Of a stretch of DNA of 64,000 bases, positions 37,979 through 64,000 are shown piece after piece (positions within the stretch are counted from its first letter, which is position 1; every line of letters begins with the position of its first letter). Both the position numbers and the translations under genes were made by a program. The stretch covers positions 8,537,218 through 8,601,217 of the forward strand of contig JAMKCF010000011.1 of assembly GCA_023634235.1 (NCBI GenBank), given 5' to 3'. The notes beneath the pieces are model-generated. The model worked only from the letters and a program-made list of their open reading frames with translations, did no database searches and had not been told where the DNA came from. This stretch comes from Pisaster brevispinus. Lineage: Eukaryota; Echinodermata; Asteroidea; Forcipulatida; Asteriidae.

Positions 37979-38276
37979 ATGTCTTTGTCCCCGCATGCCC
38001 CAACTTGTGCCCCCCTCCCCGAATGCATCCACGAATTGAGTATGCATAATGTCAACATCATCGCTGAAGTTTCATGTTACAATGCTCAAAATGATAGGTG
38101 TTCGGCTGCCGCATCTTCTGATCGCATATTTGGCTATAATCACTTACTTTGCAAATGCATACAGGTGTGTTAATGAAAGATGAAACTTTGAGATATCAGT
38201 TTTTGAATGTATGAACCCTTCAGTTTCAACAGACATGATTGATAAGTACAAGTGGTTTAACCTTCAACGCATCTTC

Positions 38277-38284
38277 TATATAAA
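38277..38284 (+). promoter_or_regulatory. Candidate TATA box of the VWC/F-lectin gene
   Basis: TATATAAA lies 80 bp upstream of the ATG at 38364, leaving room for a start near 38307 and a leader of about 57 nt. It is supported only by position relative to the signal-peptide-like exon. Confidence 0.4.
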
Positions 38285-38363
38285 CAACTGAATTTGAAAG
38301 TACTTGACTATTTGTTTTAAAATAATCTGAACGATTCGTGGTTGATGCTGAAACGACACCGCA

Positions 38364-57028
<18,665 letters not shown>

Positions 57029-57390
57029 GTGCCAGCAGTCACCCGCTCGAAAACTGCAGACGTTCTAGGTTTTCAATAACATATAAAAAGGCTCGTAAAT
57101 TACGTGTATTTTCTTTGTGACAAGTGTTGCAATTTTTTGGGGCCATGGACGGTTGTTTAAAACCAACCCACAACAATTGAGAAGTCGGGCGTTGTTTTCA
57201 ACATATTCATTTGTATCTTCGGCACACTAAATAACTTTGTTTGTGGTTTGTACTTAAACCCTAGCATTATATTGGATCCTTTATCGTTTCCATAACGATT
57301 TGTTTGAGAAGCTTGTATACGAATTATAGAGTTGTCGTTTTTTCTAACAAAAGACTATCACCAAGACTGCAATCATCCTTCTGTAACATT

Positions 57391-57395
57391 ACCCC

Positions 57396-57426
<31 letters not shown>

Positions 57427-57432
57427 ACACAC
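57391..57432. repeat. Poly-C followed by (CA)n
   Basis: About 20 C's followed by about ten CA dinucleotides, inside the presumed 3' UTR. Confidence 0.95.
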
Positions 57433-57517
57433 CCCGGTTTTATTTCTGGTATTTTTTTTGTTCGTTTTCAAAATTGTAACTTTAAAAAACATTGTGAGAA
57501 AAAAAAGTTAAAAAGAA

Positions 57518-57523
57518 AATAAA
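57518..57523 (+). terminator. Possible polyadenylation signal of the lectin gene
   Basis: AATAAA lies 490 bp after the proposed stop codon, giving a 3' UTR of roughly 510 nt. The signal alone is weak in A-rich sequence. Confidence 0.35.
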
Positions 57524-57844
57524 GATTCAGCTATCATAAACGTAAGTCTATTAATATGATTCCCCTGTGTGCGTAATGTTTTTAAGCGTTCGAAGCTTGC
57601 TGGCCACATACTATAGTTGTTAATCCTGTCGTCAGCTATACAGCGCCCAATTTAAAGTGTCTGTATTAAAGTTATTTGTGCGAGACAAACGAAACAAATA
57701 TTTACCGTGTTCATTGTCATTTTTCTCGCCTTAAGAAAATGTCTAACAAACAGCTCGACAAGTGAATACGGACTCAAGTCACGGGGAATAGTTACGTGTT
57801 TAAAACCAGCAACACATGGATGCAATCTACATGCAACAAACAGT

Positions 57845-58156
57845 TAACACACAATTGCAACGTAAAACATTGCCGGTGTGGCAGGACATTCTGTGTCCCC
57901 AACCCGGACATTCTACCCCCCCCCCCCCAAATATTAAGAGCAAGACGAATTATGTAGAAATTTCGTCTTATAGCGCCCTCTTTTGAATAAACAAACATAT
58001 AACACGCAATTGTAACGTGAAAAATTGCCGGTGTGGCTGGAGAGTGTGAACCCACTCTCACCCCGACCCGGAGATTTTACACCCCCCCCCCCAATATTAT
58101 TATGACGAATTGTGTAGAATTTTCATCCGATAGTAGCGCTCTCTTTGAATCAACTT
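57845..58156. repeat. Tandem duplication of about 154 bp
   Basis: 'aacacacaattgcaacgtaa' with 'attgccggtgtggc', a C-run, and 'gacgaatt.tgtagaa' with 'tagcgc.ctcttt' occur twice head to tail (57845-57998 and 57999-58156). Each copy contains its own C-run of 11-14 bases. Confidence 0.85.
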
Positions 58157-58159
58157 CAA

Positions 58160-58600
58160 TCAGCCCACATAACTTCCTTGGGACATACACAACGGGGGAC
58201 AAAATCCCTGATGACACCGCCCACAAACTGGTTTGATTGATAATAAAACAAATAACTCACGGCCCGCTTCTAAAGACACAGTAATGCATACATTGACGTC
58301 TCCTTCAGTCCACGCTGTACTTATACATCGACGTGTGTTTTCAATAAAAGGACACGCCCCGCTGTCGTTTGTTATTAACAGTTCACTTTGCGAAACCAGA
58401 TTGCGTTATTAGCAACGGTAGTAAAGAGTTAACGCTCTATTTAATCACATGCGAATTAAGGCAACGAGTTCCAGTTTTAAATTAATAAGAAGCACTTTGA
58501 TCAATCAGTTTGGAGTTCTCTCATGACCGACTGACGGCGAGAACATAAAAATCGCTTTGGGGTCATACAGTGGTAATTATACTCGGTCTGTTCCCCCGAG
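58160..58600. other. No gene seen
   Basis: Short frames only. Confidence 0.5.
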
Positions 58601-58609
58601 TCCAGACTC

Positions 58610-58720
58610 GGATGAAGCCGAGTGGTCAAGAGGTTACAAGACACCTGCGGTGGAATACGGAAGGTTGTGGGCCTGGTTTCCAACACTGGACTACACCCAG
58701 GTTCTCCCACTGCATGACGA
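58610..58720 (+). mobile_element. Degraded tRNA-derived SINE
   Basis: 'gccgagtggtcaagaggtta' resembles a Leu/Ser-type A-box region. 'ggttgtgggcctggtttcca' holds a damaged B box, followed by 'acactggactacacccaggt'. The tRNA fold is lost. Confidence 0.45.
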
Positions 58721-58724
58721 TGCG

Positions 58725-59450
58725 TATGTCTGAGGAAATGGTAAAACTGAACAAGACACGGTATTCCATCTACCACACATCACATTCTGAAAGAAGTACA
58801 GTGATTTGCTTCCCCTTGGTCCCTGAACGATTAACATCTTCCCAGATTTTGTACAGAATATTCCTAGTGGAAAATATCTATTGTTTACAATTCCCCTGTG
58901 GACACCTTTTAAACTGTTGTACTCGATCACCACAATGTACTTTTTAAGGGGCATGTGAGACACAGCAACAGGAACAATATTGTCATTGCAGAATAATATA
59001 CAACGCCCACGCTGAAAACAGCCAGTTCTCGGAACAGTGAGAACGCCCATTAAAAAAAGATTTAGCTAGTAGTATACAGTAGTTATAATATCAGTGTGGT
59101 GTGGTGTTCAATTTATTCCCTTCAATTTGATGAGAAAATAAAACCAGTTTGAGTTTTGGCTGGGATGTGCCTGGTTTGTGGAGCGTCATAGATTTTGTAC
59201 AAACGGTACATCATTATTCGTCCAGTTGGAAATTTAATCTGTTTGATATTTGTTTTGACTCTCCATATTATAATACATCCATAATAAAAACGTCTCTTTA
59301 CTAGTTCAATGCAAATGTTCAATCAGCGGTGCTACAGCAAATGTTTTAAGTGCTAAGCATAACTATTAGAAGCTCAAATTATGACTTTATTTTAGTAATT
59401 AAAACACAACCTGCGCAAGACCAATCGCTAGAAAATGCTTCTGGTAGGTT
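58725..59450. other. No gene seen
   Basis: Overlapping short frames on both strands without domain features. Confidence 0.5.
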
Positions 59451-59453
59451 AGT

Positions 59454-59692
59454 ACACTCTAAAAACTCCCGGGTAAAAACTGACGCAGTTCCGGGTCCCA
59501 GGGTACTAGATCCATTTCCACCAGGGCAGTTTCGACCCGTAATCTGTGTCAAAATTACTCATAAAGGAGTCAAACTTACACAGAATCCGAGTTAGATTCA
59601 AAGTTTTAACCACAGTTTCCGAGCCAGCTCGAACCAGAAATAGGTACCTGGATCTGGGTCAAATCTGACCCCGGGGGTGGGGGGGGGGGTGT
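59454..59692. mobile_element. GACCC-rich MITE-like element, copy 3
   Basis: Starts ACACTCTAAAAACTCCCGGG, the inverse of the right end at 48900. It includes 'cagaatccgagtta' and 'ctggatctgggtcaaatc', and ends at a G-run. Confidence 0.6.
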
Positions 59693-59699
59693 AATGTAT

Positions 59700-60690
59700 A
59701 GCAATTATGTTTTTCAGTTGGCATACTAGTCGTCGGATTTGTTTCAAGTGAGAGTGGCAGAACTTGAAACATTTGACCACAATGCAAGGTCGGTTGCTTT
59801 CTTTGGCACATTACGAGCACTGGGCGAGCACAGAACGCAATCATCATTCACTATTATTGTTGAGGGGAAATGCTCTTTTTTGATAAAACCCGATACATCA
59901 AAGATTGTCATTCTTTCTGCAACCGGATCACCGTCGGGTCTGTCTAACCTTTAATGAATGACCAATGCTGGGATCGGCTGTCCTCAGTCCATCTCTTTGA
60001 TGAAACTAAAGACCTGTCATCAGTCGACCGCTCATCACCATTGTGCAAATCAACATGTTAAACCATTTTAAAGCTCAATCGGATTCCTCTTTCTAATTTA
60101 AGAAGCGCACAAATAAAGACACCCGACCCGGGGCAAAACCATTTCCATCATTTAGTAATCAACTCGACTTCGCTAATTCCTTTTAAAAGTCTAATGAGGC
60201 CAATATCGACTTGCATTCGCCTGTTCATGTCAGCAAAAAATTTGTCTTGTTCTGGCGTGACGGTATGGACTTTCTGACACGAATATTGCTAATTCAGTCG
60301 CTGTATGCCCAAGGCTCTACATAACTTTGGCGCCTTTACTCCAAGACCAAGTTCTTTATCTAATGTTTTGTCTTTCATTATATACCGTACTTTATCTTGA
60401 CAAAAAAGAAGGTTATTTCCCACGCAGACCCCCAACCCCTTCTTTAAAAGTGGCAATGGTTTGGGTGTCTTACAGTTTGAACTTGACTGTGATCACTCCC
60501 ACGGTGAAGGAAATTAAATTAAGGGCTGTCATGATTATAAAATTAAAAACAAAAGAGGAATTTCAGACAGGATTAAACATAACTAAATGACTTCTTAAAG
60601 TTAACTTAATTTTCCAGACGACCTTAAATTAGCTTTTTAAAATATGTTTTATGCCTTTTTATGGTGTAATGTAAATTAAAAATAATGTTA
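59700..60690. other. No gene seen
   Basis: Frames at 59739-59954 and 60327-60590 lack recognisable features. Confidence 0.5.
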
Positions 60691-60699
60691 TCAGTAAAC

Positions 60700-61230
60700 T
60701 GGGTATTCACTCGAGTACTCGGGTACCGTTCGGATTGTATTCGTACTTGTACTCGTTCTTTGCTAGTAAAGTACTTGTTCTCGAAGTTCCGGTTTTGATA
60801 ATGTAAAATAACCTGTACTCAAAGTCATGTGCTCGATTCTCGACTGAATGTACTCGTGGACTTGATTTTAGGCCTCTTGGTAAAAATGTCTAAATTAAGT
60901 CGCGTTATTGTGAATTGTTGCCATTGTTACCCAAGAAACACAGGAATAAATGACTGGAAAAAGGAAACTTGAAATTGTCTTGGAATGTAGTCATGTCAAA
61001 ATAACAACAGTTATGTTGGTATCTCATTCCGCAGTAACCTTCGTATTTTAAGTAAACATAAAATAGTCGCACTCGTACTCGAAGATCCTAGTACTTGGTA
61101 CTTGGTTGTTGGTCTCGTTACTCCAATATAAGAATGTTAGCAATCAAACACTAACTAATGTAATTGTACCAGTCCTAATGGTACTAGGCCACCTAGTACT
61201 TGAAACTTCACCTAAAAGTACTTGACTACA
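60700..61230. repeat. ACTCG-rich dispersed repeat, copy 2
   Basis: ACTCGAGTACTCGGGTACC, GTACTTGTACTCG and many GTACT(C/T)G strings; related to 20840-21130. Confidence 0.5.
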
Positions 61231-61234
61231 TAGG

Positions 61235-62060
61235 CCCCCCTACACAACTCTGACAACAACAGGCTGATAAATAATTAAGTTTCAAAAACGTGCCATCTGA
61301 TCTCAGCCAAACGAAGAAGTTTAAAAACAGAGTAAAAATACAATTATGATGTGTAATCTATTAACCACCTTCAAAAGGACACAGATCAGATACTTGATCT
61401 AAACATTGCTGTTGACTGTAAATCAAATCTCGGCCACTTAATATTATTTAGTCTAAAATACACGATAACAAAAGAGTTAATCTTCTGCAAAAAGCTCACA
61501 TTTCCCTCTTTCCTCCCCACCCAGTCCCAACGGTGAATTGTACTCCCCATCCCCGGCTCGTCGCCCAGGCTGCATGGGTATATTGTGACAAAAATATGAA
61601 TGTCCAACATACAATTAATCATGCACTTAATGCACAGCTTGTCATTCAACTTGTTTTAAACATACTCCCACACCAGAGCAGACACCTGTCAATTTTGCAT
61701 GCGAAAATCACACTTACCGAATCGTTGTCCAATCTAGAGACCAAGTCCGAGAGAAGCCGCTGAGCATGATTTTGATGACTCGCAGTATAGCCGCACCAAC
61801 GCATCCATTCCATGTGCCGTTATATCCTAGCGATTCAAAAGAGTATTCCAGGAGTGAATCTCAGAAAGTACACTAGCGCCCTCTATAGACTTATTTTTTT
61901 ACAGAGCGTTTATTTATTAAATCATTTTATTTATTAAATAAATAAACAACTTGTTTTTATTTAATTTTTTTTGCCGAATAATATTTTAAAAACTATTAAT
62001 GCAAAGTAGATTAACAAAAAACAACAACAACATAACCCGTTTGTGTAAATTGACGACAAA
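61235..62060. other. No gene seen
   Basis: A/T-rich TTTATT tract at 61908-61945; short frames only. Confidence 0.5.
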
Positions 62061-62074
62061 GAAAACAACCTATA

Positions 62075-63240
62075 ACTAGACACTAAGTGTTTGTGAACAA
62101 ACACAAAGCTGTTCCGTTTTGTTGTGCTTTGATTAATTGATCCAGACATTTAAAGTGAGCCTAAGTTCAAGATTGAACGATATGGTTCCATTTCCGGTTG
62201 ACCCGGAATTAAAGGTCAACATGGGGTTACGGTAACCCAAGGCTTATCTTCATTGCTCAAAGGGCTTATAACTGAAAACAAAGAAAATCGGCTCTGTAGT
62301 TCTTGAGATATGGTCCCACTTCCGGTTGACCTAGAAGTAAGATCAACATTGGGTCACGATAGAACAAGGCTAATCTTCAATGCTCAAAGACTCTATCACT
62401 GAAAAAAAATTGAAAATGGGTTGTGTAATTCTTGAGTAATGATCCCACTTCCGGTTGACCCGGAAGGAAAGTTTAACATGGGGTCATGGTAACACTAGTT
62501 TAATATTCAATGCTTAAAGGGTATATAACTGAAAGAAATTGAAAATTGGCTACAAGTAATTATTGAGATATAGGCCCACTTCCAGTTGACCCGGAAGTAA
62601 AGGTCAACATGGGGTAAGGGTTACCCAAGTTCAATCTTTAATGCTCAAAGGATCTATAACTGAAAAGAAATTGAAAATCGGTTGTGTAGTTCTTGAGATA
62701 TGGTCCCACTTCCGGTTGACCCCTAGTAAAGGTCAACATTGGGTCACGATTTCCCAAAACTAATCTCCAATGCCAAGGAGTCTATAACTGAAAAAAGTTT
62801 GAAAATCGGTTGTGTAGTTCTTGAGATATGGTCTCACTTCCGGTTGACCCGGAAGTAAAGGTCAACATGGGGTCATGGTTACCCAAGGCTGATCTTTGGT
62901 GCCCAAGGAGTCTATAACTGGAAAAAGTTTGAAAATCGGTTGTGTAGTTCTTGAGATATGGTCCCACTTCTGGTTGACCCCTAAGTAAAGGTCAACATTG
63001 GGTCACGATTTCCAAAGCTAATCTCCAATGCCCAAGGAGTCTATAACTGAAAAATGTTTGAAAATCGGTTGTGTAGTTCTTGAGATATGGTCCCACTTCC
63101 GGTTGACCCCTAAATAAAGGTCAACATTGGGTCACGTTTTCCCAAAAGCTATTCTCCAATGCCCAAGGAGTCTATAACTGATAAAAGTTTGAAAATCGGC
63201 TGTGTACTTCTTGAGATATGGTGCTGCAAAGATTAACTAG
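62075..63240. repeat. 129-bp satellite, 8 copies, with CTTCCGGTTGACCCGGAAG palindromes
   Basis: A start ACTAGACAC plus a perfect hairpin GTGTTTGTGAACAAACAC (62087-62104), as in the 2.6-6 kb composite, is followed by tandem copies. Palindrome positions are about 62192, 62321, 62450, 62580, 62710, 62838, 62968 and 63098, a period of 129-130 bp. Each copy also has 'gtctataactgaaaaa.g', 'gaaaatcggttgtgtagttc' and 'ttgagatatggtcccac'. Later copies are more alike than early ones. Confidence 0.95.
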
Positions 63241-63244
63241 TTAA

Positions 63245-64000
63245 ATATTCAAATGTAGCGCCCGGGACAAAATCGTCGAGCGCCCTGGGCAACGGAATCA
63301 CGACGTACATGTACACATGCACAAGCCACCGTTTCAATACGCTATAGATCGATATTTTTGTATATATAGTGTGCAGCGACTGGTACCCAGAAGTCGGCTA
63401 TTTCGTTACGGCATTTCGCGTGCATTTTTCTCTGTGTCGCAGGGCATCCTGACTACATTTTTAGTCGATGAACGGAACCTTGTCTCCAAGCCATTGGTGT
63501 CCGAATTGTCACTGAATCGTTAATTATCGTGGAAATTGTTCTACTTTGATTAGTTTTAATGACCAGGAACATCTCTTATTAAAAGCAATTAACTTTTCAA
63601 AACAGTTTATGTAATTTAGGAAACTATTTCGTAATTTTAATTGAAAATATCGTGTTTTTGACTGTCAAAACATTTGCCCTTTCAGCGCCAAGTGTTTTGT
63701 ACACAGAACAAAAACGCGCCAACAAATGACGTCATTGATGACGTATTATGAATTTTTTGCCACGCTACAGAGCTACATAATAAGACGAGTCTATATTTGA
63801 AAACAGTTTGAGGATCAGACATATACTTCTTGAGATATGGTGGGAACAAGATTGCCTAATTAAATATTCATGTCATTATAACTCAGCTAATTAATGAAGA
63901 ACTTGAACAATTTTACTCTTAGCATAATTTCATGTTCTAAGCTTCAATTTGATGTATGATCTGAATCTCCCATATTTATTATTTTAGAGCTTAGGTTCGT
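63245..64000. other. No gene seen; tail related to the satellite
   Basis: 'cttcttgagatatggtg' and 'taattaaatattca' recur near 63828-63870, echoing 63207-63250. So about 550 bp (including TGACGTCA at 63727) separates two satellite-like edges. Confidence 0.5.

Overview
The window looks like non-coding-rich animal genomic DNA. It is AT-rich, has introns with GT/AG borders, and carries tRNA-derived SINEs, a LINE fragment, inverted-repeat DNA elements, minisatellites and long microsatellites. There are no bacterial operons, ribosome binding sites or dense reading frames. The SINE style (tRNA-like head followed by a 'gtgagcaaggcacctaacc' body), the CR1/L2-like LINE tail and an F-type lectin gene fit a marine invertebrate deuterostome, most likely an echinoderm. 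That placement is an inference, not a proof.

One gene can be assembled with good support. It lies on the + strand in nine proposed exons between about 38.36 and 57.03 kb. A TATA box (38277) and a signal-peptide-like exon (38364-38487, linked only by inference) are followed by a 10-cysteine VWC exon (49003-49236) and three exons that together encode a complete F-type lectin domain (51880-52020, 53935-54024, 54371-54595). Next come a linker plus a short Cys module (54869-55118), a second 10-cysteine VWC domain (55648-55883), a second copy of the Cys module (56429-56600) and a short terminal exon with a stop (56995-57028). All splice phases agree, the summed length is 1506 nt (501 codons plus stop), and the lectin sugar-binding spacing H-X26-R appears only after splicing. 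The product would be a secreted multidomain lectin, VWC / F-lectin / linker / module / VWC / module.

The first 38 kb holds mainly repeats. These are a 21-bp tandem array with oestrogen-response-element-like inverted repeats (65-218), a 3.4-kb composite of CTTCCGG palindromes and hairpins (2.6-6.06 kb), a dead LINE reverse transcriptase fragment (15.14-15.71 kb), several SINEs (20.66, 29.96, 34.0 kb), a fold-back element (24.65 kb), a minisatellite grown from a SINE B box (29.99-30.30 kb), a GA microsatellite and a 0.9-kb element with long terminal inverted repeats (30.72-31.63 kb). Two weak gene candidates are a 52-codon frame with TATA, initiator and AATAAA (14.35-14.61 kb) and an 85-codon frame ending at a strong splice donor (19.70-19.96 kb).

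The large first intron (38.5-49.0 kb) holds a TTCGAACGAA fold-back element, a ~103-bp satellite, a ~450-bp TAAA tract, a SINE and a ~50-bp dimeric minisatellite. Downstream of the gene (57.5-64 kb) are a tandem duplication, more SINE and MITE remnants, and an eight-copy 129-bp satellite. That satellite shares its palindrome and its AGGTCA direct repeats with the 2.6-6 kb region.
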